From positions 75,977 to 111,252 of the forward strand of contig DAOVCJ010000001.1 in the NCBI GenBank assembly GCA_030670085.1: a stretch of DNA of 35,276 bases, read 5' to 3'. How positions within the stretch are numbered: the stretch's first letter is position 1; every line of letters starts with the position of its first letter. The stretch comes from Candidatus Aenigmatarchaeota archaeon. GTDB taxonomy: Archaea > Aenigmatarchaeota > Aenigmatarchaeia > QMZP01. The notes beneath the pieces are model-generated. The model was not told where the DNA came from. It saw only the letters and a list, made by a program, of their open reading frames with translations, and made no database searches. Made by a program: the position numbers and the translations under genes. Positions 19,241-27,257 of this stretch are shown here, piece by piece.

Positions 19241-19726
19241 TTATTCCTTTGCACAGTCTCTGCACATCCACTTCCTGTTTTCCAGAACAAGCTCTTCTGA
19301 GTATTCCCCACAATCGTCACAGATTCCAAACTGTGTTCTTTCACAACTCATTTCTGTAACGGGTCTGAAACCAGTTTTCCATACACAGCCGCCGGTTTCT
19401 GATATCTCCCAGTCCCTAGCCAATGGCAGGAATTTGACAAGCTTCATTGCCAGGTCAAGGTTCTCGTTCTTCAGCCATTGGAAAGCCTCTGCTATGTAGC
19501 AAAATGGACAGATGGTGGCTACGGTTTTTCTCTTACATTTGATGCAGGGCACGAAGATGGGCTTGTAGGTTTTTGGACTGAAGCTGTCTACAAGAAATCT
19601 GTGAAATTTTGAGAAGTTTGCTGATAAATCCTTTGGTAGCCACCCTCCTATATCCTTTCCCAGACATTCTGGGCATATAAAACTCCATACAGGGTCTTTA
19701 CATATCTGACAAACTGGGACATCCAT
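19241..19726 (-). CDS. Multi zinc-ribbon protein, function unknown
   Basis: Six CxxC knuckles: CQIC, CPEC, CIKC, CPFC, CDDC, CRDC. Confidence 0.65.
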   Translation of the reverse strand: MDVPVCQICKDPVWSFICPECLGKDIGGWLPKDLSANFSKFHRFLVDSFSPKTYKPIFVPCIKCKRKTVATICPFCYIAEAFQWLKNENLDLAMKLVKFLPLARDWEISETGGCVWKTGFRPVTEMSCERTQFGICDDCGEYSEELVLENRKWMCRDCAKE

Positions 19727-19973
19727 ATTACAACCTCTTTGTGGGCTAAGTGGGAACTCTTTTTTAAACCTTCAAATCAGGCTTTAAAAGGATTTCTGTG
19801 GTGAAAAATGTATATCCAAATGCCTCGATGTTTGACGTAAAATATTCACTCTTGATAGCGTTTTCTGAATATTTTAACTCGTGAATGTGGGTTAATTTTC
19901 CAATCTACTCCCACCTTCAAGCCCTTTAAAACTCTTTAGAATTTGGACGTATATATCTTAGGTTTAAAAAAAA

Positions 19974-20025
19974 TCAACCAAAAAGTTTAATCAACAAAAA
20001 AGTTTAATCAAACAAAAAAGTTTAA
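19974..20025 (+). repeat. Three tandem 17-18-bp direct repeats (TCAACAAAAAAGTTTAA) upstream of the HTH-PRTase gene; last copy is BRE/TATA-like
   Basis: TCAACCAAAAAGTTTAA / TCAACAAAAAAGTTTAA / TCAAACAAAAAAGTTTAA(ATATA). Confidence 0.8.
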
Positions 20026-20049
20026 ATATACAAAATCCAAAATTTTAAC

Positions 20050-20802
20050 ATGTCCCCGCTGGAGACGAAGTCAAAAAGGAGACCTTTGAAGAACCTCATA
20101 ATCTATACGCTAGTTTCTGAATGGCCCCTAACGATCAGGAGAATCTATAACAAGCTCAAAACCAACAGCGGGGTTGATGTTACATACCAAGCTGTTTTCA
20201 AGACAGTGAAGGAACTGGTGGAGAAGGATGTCCTGGTGGAGAAGGACAAGAAGTACATGATAAATATCGGCTGGATAAACATGGTCCGTGACATAGCCGA
20301 TATGATGAAGAAGAGATATCTGAGCGCTTCTGGTGAGAGCGAGATACCAAGGGATGTGTATTTCCCTGACCCCAGGGTAACCATGTTCCTCAGTGAAGTT
20401 GGTAAAAATATCGTAGAATATTTAAAAGGAGATGAGGGATGCGTTATAGCAATAGGAGGCGGGGGAATCAACTTCGGCCTTGGTGTTAAGTATTATCTTT
20501 CCAACAAGGGCATAGAAGTGAATTACCTTGAGCTTGACAGGCATGAAATCCACATGAACAGAACGAGAATAAGAAAAAATGATGTGGAGAAAAGAAAGGT
20601 TCTGGTTGTTGACTCTGCAATAAACACCGGAGAAACAATGAAGAAGGTTATGAAGAAAGTGGATTCGATCAAAAAGGATTTTAAGATAAAGGATGTCAAG
20701 TATGCGGTTGGCTGCGATCTGGCTGGCATAGCGGACTGGTGTGCAACCAGAAAGCCCTATCTCCCGATAAGTGATAAGGGAGTATTGAGCATTTTCTGGT
20801 AA
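20050..20802 (+). CDS. Winged-HTH + type I phosphoribosyltransferase fusion regulator (GfcR/PurR-like architecture)
   Basis: N-terminal wHTH; VLVVDSAINTGETMKKVM fits the PRPP-binding loop. Confidence 0.75.
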   Translation: MSPLETKSKRRPLKNLIIYTLVSEWPLTIRRIYNKLKTNSGVDVTYQAVFKTVKELVEKDVLVEKDKKYMINIGWINMVRDIADMMKKRYLSASGESEIPRDVYFPDPRVTMFLSEVGKNIVEYLKGDEGCVIAIGGGGINFGLGVKYYLSNKGIEVNYLELDRHEIHMNRTRIRKNDVEKRKVLVVDSAINTGETMKKVMKKVDSIKKDFKIKDVKYAVGCDLAGIADWCATRKPYLPISDKGVLSIFW

Positions 20803-20847
20803 ATTTAATTTCAAACAGAATTTAAATCCCCTTGAAATATTAGAATC

Positions 20848-21510
20848 ATGAAGCAGATTTTTCCAGGCGTGTGGAAGAAAGGGAAGCAGATATTTGTGCA
20901 AACTCCGATAAAGGGGGACAAATCCTTTACCAAGCTGCTGATAAGATTGGGTAAGAAGGAATTTCGGGAGTGGAACCCCTACAGATCAAAACCAGCAGCC
21001 GCAATAATGAACGGACTGAAGGCCCTTCCCCTGAGAAAATCAATGAAAATTCTTTACCTGGGAATCTCCTTCGGAACAACAGCTTCATTCTTCTCGGATT
21101 TGATCGGAAGGGACGGGATAATCTATGGGGTTGAGGTTTCTGAGAGGAGCATGAGGGAGCTGAACCAGATTGCGGAAAAGAGAAAGAACATAGTCCCCAT
21201 ACTTGCAGATGCCAGGAAACCACAGGACTACCCCTGGATTGAACCAGTGGATCTGGTTTATCAGGATGTTGCCACAAACGACCAGAGTGAAATCATTACG
21301 AGAAATGCAGAGCAGTTCCTGAAAAGGGACGGTCATGCAATAATCGCGATAAAGGCAAGGTCAATAGATGTTACCAAGAAACCAAGAATAATCTACAAAC
21401 AGGAACTGGAAAAACTGAAGATTCGCTTTCGAATTCTAGATAAAGTGGAACTGGATCCCTATGAAAAGGATCACCTTTTTGCTGTCATGAAGATGAGAGG
21501 GAAGAAATAA
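20848..21510 (+). CDS. flpA: Fibrillarin (rRNA 2'-O-methyltransferase of C/D RNPs)
   Basis: REWNPYRSKPAAAIMNGL, ILYLGISFGTTASFFSDLIG, VYQDVATNDQSEI. Confidence 0.93.
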   Translation: MKQIFPGVWKKGKQIFVQTPIKGDKSFTKLLIRLGKKEFREWNPYRSKPAAAIMNGLKALPLRKSMKILYLGISFGTTASFFSDLIGRDGIIYGVEVSERSMRELNQIAEKRKNIVPILADARKPQDYPWIEPVDLVYQDVATNDQSEIITRNAEQFLKRDGHAIIAIKARSIDVTKKPRIIYKQELEKLKIRFRILDKVELDPYEKDHLFAVMKMRGKK

Positions 21511-22543
21511 ACCTTTTCTTGAATTTTTCCCAGTCCGTTGTCAAAACACCGGCCGCCTTTTCGTGCCCTCCACCAGAACCAATCCCTCTGACGCGTTTCT
21601 TAACAACTTTACCTAGGTTGACTCTTCCACTCTGATTTCTCAGGCAGAGTTTCCACCCATCCTTTAACAACTTTCTTACTATTACAATCTTGTTCGGGTA
21701 TTTCTCGCTGAAATGCGTAGCAACAAGAGAGGTTATGTTGAATCTGGTTTTTATATTGTAAATGATAAGACCGATTTTCGGATACTCCTCTTTCTCGGCA
21801 TCCTTCACAATGAAATCAAACTCCCTCTTCATATCCTCCTTCCACCTCTGGAGTTTTTTGTTCCTGGCAAATTCCTCATAGTCCATGGATTTCAGCAAAA
21901 CCTTCAAGGATTCCCCTGCCCCTTTCGCTCCCTTTATAATAACGGAATAGGATATCATATCAGCTCCCACGCTAAGCTTGGAGTCCAGTGGATGCTTTTC
22001 AATCAGGTAGGGATATTCTTTCTTGCATTCCTTCAGAAGGTCTTTACAGTTCTCAAATGCATAATCTCCAATTATCCCCATTGCAGCAATCCAGCAAAAT
22101 TCCTTAACATCAAAACCCATTCTTTCAAGGATTCTGTAAATCATTTCTGCACATGGTATGTAAGCCTTTTTGCTTCTGAACCTGGGATTGATATGAAGGA
22201 TTTCCTTCGAATCCAAGTTCCTCTCGTATATGTGGTGATCTATTATCATTATCTTACATCCGGTTTTCTTCTGCAACTTTTTGATTCTTTTCTCTTCCTG
22301 ATCAACGGGTATGTCCAGGAACAAAACGAGCTCAGGTTTCTTCTCAACTAGCTGCTCAAGAAATTCGTCACCTATCCTGGGCCCGGGCCTGGGGATTGTT
22401 TCAAATCCCGGAAAAAACTTAAGAAGAATTGTAGCTGAGCATATCCCATCTGGATCATTGTGGTAAAGAAGGATTTTCTTCCCATTTGTATTCAAGAAAT
22501 CCCTGAACCTTCCCAAATTCCTTTCCGATATTCTAAAGCTCAT
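21485..22543 (-). CDS. DHH/DHHA1-family phosphoesterase
   Basis: HNDPDGICSA, MIIDHHIYER, GIGSGGGHEKAAG. Confidence 0.9.
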   Translation of the reverse strand: MSFRISERNLGRFRDFLNTNGKKILLYHNDPDGICSATILLKFFPGFETIPRPGPRIGDEFLEQLVEKKPELVLFLDIPVDQEEKRIKKLQKKTGCKIMIIDHHIYERNLDSKEILHINPRFRSKKAYIPCAEMIYRILERMGFDVKEFCWIAAMGIIGDYAFENCKDLLKECKKEYPYLIEKHPLDSKLSVGADMISYSVIIKGAKGAGESLKVLLKSMDYEEFARNKKLQRWKEDMKREFDFIVKDAEKEEYPKIGLIIYNIKTRFNITSLVATHFSEKYPNKIVIVRKLLKDGWKLCLRNQSGRVNLGKVVKKRVRGIGSGGGHEKAAGVLTTDWEKFKKRFISSLSSS

Positions 22544-22558
22544 ATTCTCTTTTAAATC

Positions 22559-23158
22559 ATGAATTTAAATGTTTTTCAGATAGCCATGAACAAAAAGGAC
22601 GGGGAGCTTGCGGTTAAGATAGCAAGAAAGACAATTGATTTGTGGGTCAAATCCAGAGAGAAATTCAAACCAGAAGGATACCCCAAGATTTTCAATGAAC
22701 CCAGGGGGGTTTTCGTCACGATTCACACACATCCTGAAAAGCAGCTAAGGGGATGTATAGGCTTTCCAGAACCCAGGTTTCCTCTAATCAAAGCCCTTGT
22801 GGAGGCAGCGATCGCCTCAGCCCAGGACCCGAGATTTCATGACTTGCAGGAAGAGGAGTTGGACAAGATTATCCTTGAGGTCTCTGTTCTAACCAAGCCA
22901 GAACCGATAAATGTAAAAAACCCAAAAGAGTATCCCAAAAAGATTGAGATTGGAAAGGATGGGCTGATTGTAAAAAGAGGATACCATTCCGGTCTCCTTC
23001 TCCCACAGGTTGCAACCGAGCACAACCTCAATGAGGAGGATTTCCTCATACATACCTGTATTAAGGCGGGTCTGCCGCCTGACGCATGGCTGGAAAAAGA
23101 TGTGCAGATATTCAAATTCCAGTCCCTGATTTTTTCCGAAGAAAGGCCTGGGAACTAA
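22559..23158 (+). CDS. AMMECR1 domain protein
   Basis: QLRGCIGFPEPRFPLIKALVEAAIASAQDPRF; C-terminal AWLEKDVQIFKFQ. Confidence 0.92.
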   Translation: MNLNVFQIAMNKKDGELAVKIARKTIDLWVKSREKFKPEGYPKIFNEPRGVFVTIHTHPEKQLRGCIGFPEPRFPLIKALVEAAIASAQDPRFHDLQEEELDKIILEVSVLTKPEPINVKNPKEYPKKIEIGKDGLIVKRGYHSGLLLPQVATEHNLNEEDFLIHTCIKAGLPPDAWLEKDVQIFKFQSLIFSEERPGN

Positions 23159-23325
23159 GGAGACGGTAATGGTCCCTGCCCCCCGAACAGACTATTAAAA
23201 AAATTAAATATACCCTCGACCACCCAGTTCGATCTCTCACCAAAGACCCCGAGCAGTAAAAGAACTATCAGTGCAACCACAAGAATTACGATAACTATTA
23301 CGATAACCCTTATGGGAAGCTCCAT
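23155..23325 (-). CDS. Small single-TM protein (56 aa), below the ORF-track cutoff
   Basis: MELPIRVIVIVIVILVVALIVLLLLGVFGERSNWVVEGIFNFFNSLFGGQGPLPSP; convergent overlap with the AMMECR1 gene end. Confidence 0.5.
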   Translation of the reverse strand: MELPIRVIVIVIVILVVALIVLLLLGVFGERSNWVVEGIFNFFNSLFGGQGPLPSP

Positions 23326-23368
23326 GGTTATTATTTGTTTCCGGAATATTTATCTTTGCTTAGAATAA

Positions 23369-24058
23369 TCAGAACAGCTTGAACCCTGATGGTTTTATCC
23401 CCTCGTTCACGAGCATGAACTTAACATTCCCTCCCTCAGGGAGATATCTATGTTTTATCAAAGTAATCTTCCTCTCCGAGGTTCTGTTGGTTCTCTCGAA
23501 ATAGACAATTGCTTTTGACCAATATTTTATAGAGTCCCCACCGATTATCTCATTCTCCTTGGTTTCCCAGTTTCTGAAGGTGTGAGTGGTTACCAGGACA
23601 GGGATATCCTTCTCCCTTGCAATGTTCGAGAGAATCGAGAGCTGTTTTGATAATTTCCTGTTCGCTTCGAGAACGTGCCTGCTTTCCGCTTTGGGGTCTG
23701 CATACTCAAGCCTGTAGAGAGCAGCAATGGAATCCACGATTATAAGGTCGGTATCCTTATCCCTCAATGAACTTATTATATTTCCCTGCTCTGCAAAATC
23801 CCTTGGTTCAACTATCTCAATCCTTTCCAGAACCCTCTCCAGATTTGGATTCAGTTGTTTCAGCCGCTCGATAGAGAAACCCCCTTCAGTATCGATGAAA
23901 ACAACCCTCCCATTGTTTTTCACACACTCCAGGACAGCGAGAAGGCAGATATTGGTTTTTCCTGTTCCCGGGCCCCCGTAAAAGCTTGTCAACGCCCTCG
24001 GTTCCAGACCCCTCATGAGGGCCTTCATGGGTTCAGGGAGTTCTATAAATTTCTCCAT
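23369..24058 (-). CDS. radB: DNA repair and recombination protein RadB
   Basis: SFYGGPGTGKTNICLLAV, DTEGGFSIERL, LIIVDSIAALYRLE, VLVTTHTF. Confidence 0.92.
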   Translation of the reverse strand: MEKFIELPEPMKALMRGLEPRALTSFYGGPGTGKTNICLLAVLECVKNNGRVVFIDTEGGFSIERLKQLNPNLERVLERIEIVEPRDFAEQGNIISSLRDKDTDLIIVDSIAALYRLEYADPKAESRHVLEANRKLSKQLSILSNIAREKDIPVLVTTHTFRNWETKENEIIGGDSIKYWSKAIVYFERTNRTSERKITLIKHRYLPEGGNVKFMLVNEGIKPSGFKLF

Positions 24059-24106
24059 GATTCTAATTGGATTTTAAATTTAAATTCAGAGGTTCAAGAT
24101 TAATCT

Positions 24107-25135
24107 ATGGACTTGAAGAGTAGATTTAACCTGATCAAGAGAAACACAGAAGAGATACTGACAGAACCGGAGTTAAGGGGATTGTTGAAAAAGAAAAAGC
24201 ACCCTTCTGCATATATAGGACTCGCTATCACAGGAAAGCCCCACATAGGATATTTCATTCCCATGATCAAGGTCAGTGACTTCCTGAAGGCGGGATTCCA
24301 TTTCAAAATCCTTTTTGCTGATATACATGGCCACCTAGACGACCAGAAGACCCCCTTCAGGTTGCTGGATGTTAGAATGAAATACTACATGGAAGTCATT
24401 TCCGGTATGCTCGATTCGATAGGTGTTGACAGGAGCAAACTCAAATTCGTCAAGGGAAGGGAATTTGAGCTTAATCCAAAGTACACCCTGGATATGTATC
24501 GTTTGTCAGCCCTTAATACCTTTGCCCGCTGTAAGAGGGCTGCATCGGATGTTGTCCGGTTCGGGAAGGAGCCAAAGCTAAGTGGTTTCATTTACCCGAT
24601 ACTACAGGCTTTGGACGAGGTTTACCTCGATGTTGATGTTCAGTACGGAGGACATGACCAAAGAAAGATTCTCGCCTTTGCCAGAGAAGTTCTCCCCTCA
24701 CTTGGTTACAAAAAACGGGTCGAGGTCATGACGCCAATGTTGCCTGGTTTGCAGGGAGAAAAGATGTCTGCTTCAGAGGAAAAATCAAAGGTTGATCTGC
24801 TCGATTCCCCGGATGTGGTGGAGAAAAAGATAATGGGAGCGTATTGCCCTGCAGGTAAGATTGAAAACAACGGTGTTATGGCTTTTATGAAATACGTGAT
24901 CATGGTTCTGAAAGAGGACAGAAAAGAGGAATTCTTGGTGGAAAGGCCTGAGAAATTCGGCGGGGATGTTTCTTACAAGGATTACAGAGCCTTGGAAAGG
25001 GATTTTGTTTCTGGGGAGCTGCACCCCGAGGACCTTAAGAAGGCAATGTCAAGGGAAGTAAACAAAATGCTCGAGCCAGTAAGAAAAACATTCAAAGGAA
25101 AAATGGACCTTGTTAGGAAGGCGTATCCTGAATAG
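24107..25135 (+). CDS. tyrS: Tyrosyl-tRNA synthetase (archaeal type)
   Basis: YIGLAITGKPHIGYFIPMIKVSDFLKAG, ALDEVYLDVDVQYGGHDQRK, KMSASE. Confidence 0.93.
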   Translation: MDLKSRFNLIKRNTEEILTEPELRGLLKKKKHPSAYIGLAITGKPHIGYFIPMIKVSDFLKAGFHFKILFADIHGHLDDQKTPFRLLDVRMKYYMEVISGMLDSIGVDRSKLKFVKGREFELNPKYTLDMYRLSALNTFARCKRAASDVVRFGKEPKLSGFIYPILQALDEVYLDVDVQYGGHDQRKILAFAREVLPSLGYKKRVEVMTPMLPGLQGEKMSASEEKSKVDLLDSPDVVEKKIMGAYCPAGKIENNGVMAFMKYVIMVLKEDRKEEFLVERPEKFGGDVSYKDYRALERDFVSGELHPEDLKKAMSREVNKMLEPVRKTFKGKMDLVRKAYPE

Positions 25136-25762
25136 CTACTCAATAATCCAGGGAACGTAGACAGCGGCTTCCTTAACACCGTACTGGGTTTTCTTTTTCT
25201 TTATTTTCTTGGGATAGACCCAGTAGGCTGATACAATGATATCGTATCCGACCCTTTTCTGTGTCCTGACCTTACATCTTATTTTTTTAACATAACTGCA
25301 CATGTACCACTTAGACATCCCGGGTCTTTTATAATTCTTTCTCCTTATCGATATCAGAATCTCCAACCATCCCCCTTCAATCTTTTTTTGCCCTATTTTG
25401 CTCATAACCTTTATCTCATCCCGGATGAATTCCACATCACTTCTGGAGAGGACGTTCCCCTCGTAGGGATGGGGATGGGAATGAAAACCCCCGACTATGT
25501 TTGTTTTTAGGGATCTCATTGCCCTCAGAAACCTCTCAAAAGCAGCTATGTTTCCGTGCGAAACCTCAGAGCGTTTCCTTTTCTCAGTCTGTATGGGATA
25601 AACATCTTTTATGGAGAGAACCTTTTTCTTGACCCCGTCAATATTCATCGTTGTGTTCCTCCCCAGCAGGGCTCCATTGGTTTCCCTGCTGTAAACCTCT
25701 ATCGCTGACGCTATCAAGGTCTTGAACGATCTCTTACCTATGAAAACATCCCTGAAATCCAT
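25136..25762 (-). CDS. JAB/MPN (JAMM) domain metalloprotease-like protein
   Basis: TNGALLGRN ... GGFHSHPHPYEGNVLSRSDVEF (HxHx10D). Confidence 0.75.
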   Translation of the reverse strand: MDFRDVFIGKRSFKTLIASAIEVYSRETNGALLGRNTTMNIDGVKKKVLSIKDVYPIQTEKRKRSEVSHGNIAAFERFLRAMRSLKTNIVGGFHSHPHPYEGNVLSRSDVEFIRDEIKVMSKIGQKKIEGGWLEILISIRRKNYKRPGMSKWYMCSYVKKIRCKVRTQKRVGYDIIVSAYWVYPKKIKKKKTQYGVKEAAVYVPWIIE

Positions 25763-25848
25763 ATTATAGATTAATTACGGGAGGACAAATAAAAACAAAA
25801 GAACCAGCCAATAACTTTATATATCAAAGCAGCCAAAAACCTCAAGTG

Positions 25849-25884
25849 ATGGTGATGCCGCGAAACTGGGAGAAAATGAGGTAG
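25849..25884 (+). CDS. Candidate leader peptide uORF MVMPRNWEKMR upstream of trpS
   Basis: ATG GTG ATG CCG CGA AAC TGG GAG AAA ATG AGG TAG, about 26 nt downstream of a TATA element (TTTATATA, 25816-25823). Confidence 0.3.
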   Translation: MVMPRNWEKMR

Positions 25885-25946
25885 AAGCAAGGAACCTTCC
25901 CAGTCCTGATTCTAAAGAATTTAACAAGGCAGACCAAAATATAAAC

Positions 25947-27059
25947 ATGGCAAAGAGGATAGACCCATGGGGCTCCCAGGCGTTCAAGGATTATGAAAAA
26001 CTCCTGAAGGATTTCGGGATAAAACCGTTCAAGCCCGTTCTGAAGAGAATCCCAGATCCCCATCTGCTCATGAGAAGAGGAGTTATCTTTGGTCACAGGG
26101 ATTTCGAAAGGGTAGCTAACACTATAAAGAAAAAGAAGGAATTCGTGATGATGACCGGTCTAATGCCTTCAGGGAAGTTTCACATAGGCCACAAGATGCT
26201 TGCTGACCAGATAACATACTACCAGGGTCTCGGGGCAAAGATATTCCTGTGCGTTGCAGACATAGAGGCCTACAACATTAGAAAGACCTCAATGGGCGAA
26301 CTGAGAAAGACAGCGATAGAGGAGTATCTTACCAACTACATTGCCCTGGGTCTGAAACCAAAGAACTGCGACTTCTACTTCCAGAGCGAAAGATGCAGTG
26401 ACGGGAAGCAGGCTTCTGCGTACTACAGGCTTGCGGGCATGATTTCCAGAAAAACCACTATGAATGAGATGAAGGCGATATATGGAGAGCTGACGCCGGG
26501 AAAGATAATGTCTGTGATGATCCAGGTTGCTGATATCCTTCATCCACAGCTACCCGAATTTGGTGGACCGAAACCCGTGGTTGTTCCGGTGGGTGTTGAC
26601 CAGGACCCACATCTGAGACTCACAAGGGACCTTGCAGCAAGGTCTCAATCCGAATCCAATTTCATTCTGCCGAGCTCCACATACCATGAATTCATGCCAG
26701 GCCTGAAGGGAGGGAAGATGAGCTCTTCTGACCCATACTCCTATATAGCTTTAACGGATGATGCAAAAACCGTCAAGGAGAAGATCATAAAGCACGCGTT
26801 TTCTGGTGGCGGAGGCAGCATAAAGGAACACAGGGAGAAGGGAGGGAACCCTGATGTAGACGTTTCCTACAAAATGCTCTACATGATGTTCGAGCCCGAT
26901 GATAAGAAGATTAAGAAGATACATAACGAGTACAGGAGCGGAAAACTCCTCACAGGCGAGCTGAAGCATATGACAATAGAAAGGATAAACGATTTTCTGG
27001 AGAAGCATAAGAAAAAGAGGGAGAAAGCGAAGGGAATGGTGGACAAATTCTTAAAATAG
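25947..27059 (+). CDS. trpS: Tryptophanyl-tRNA synthetase
   Basis: MTGLMPSGKFHIGHKMLADQITYYQGLGAKIFLCVADIEAY, PVGVDQDPHLRLTRDLA, KMSSSDP. Confidence 0.95.
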   Translation: MAKRIDPWGSQAFKDYEKLLKDFGIKPFKPVLKRIPDPHLLMRRGVIFGHRDFERVANTIKKKKEFVMMTGLMPSGKFHIGHKMLADQITYYQGLGAKIFLCVADIEAYNIRKTSMGELRKTAIEEYLTNYIALGLKPKNCDFYFQSERCSDGKQASAYYRLAGMISRKTTMNEMKAIYGELTPGKIMSVMIQVADILHPQLPEFGGPKPVVVPVGVDQDPHLRLTRDLAARSQSESNFILPSSTYHEFMPGLKGGKMSSSDPYSYIALTDDAKTVKEKIIKHAFSGGGGSIKEHREKGGNPDVDVSYKMLYMMFEPDDKKIKKIHNEYRSGKLLTGELKHMTIERINDFLEKHKKKREKAKGMVDKFLK

Positions 27060-27095
27060 TATTAAAATACGAAATATAATTAATACTATTCGTAT

Positions 27096-27125
27096 GATGG
27101 CTTGTTTAGATTGAATTAAGCTATC
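27096..27125 (+). repeat. Family hairpin copy in the tRNA-Leu 5' flank: GATGGCTTG TTTAGATTGAAT TAAGCTATC
   Basis: First 18 nt identical to the copy at 30407 in 16S; sits inside a longer stem (ACTATT.../...AATAGT) that abuts tRNA position 1. Confidence 0.8.
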
Positions 27126-27168
27126 TTTCGAAATAGTGCGGGGGTACCCAAGTGGCCAAAGGGGCAGG

Positions 27169-27196
27169 TTGACTTGATAATGTCAAGTCATGCCAA
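27169..27196 (+). other. tRNA-Leu intron 1 (28 nt, near position 30/31)
   Basis: BHB: central helix GGCA/TGCC, bulges GG^T and AA^A, 8-bp inner helix TGACTTGA/TCAAGTCA. Confidence 0.85.
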
Positions 27197-27203
27197 ACTT
27201 AAG

Positions 27204-27257
27204 AGATTCTTAAGTGTTTAGAAAGTTCTGCTTTCAATGACAGAAACGCCCTGAGAA
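27204..27257 (+). other. tRNA-Leu intron 2 (54 nt, position 37/38)
   Basis: Central helix CTTA/TGAG, bulges AG^A and AA^A; excision gives loop CTTAAGA and a perfect 5-bp anticodon stem. Confidence 0.8.

Noticed and set aside
25845-25910. C/D-box sRNA upstream of trpS (GTGATGG ... CTGA)
   Set aside because: C box is imperfect, no terminal stem and no clear C'/D' pair; the leader hairpin explanation fits better.
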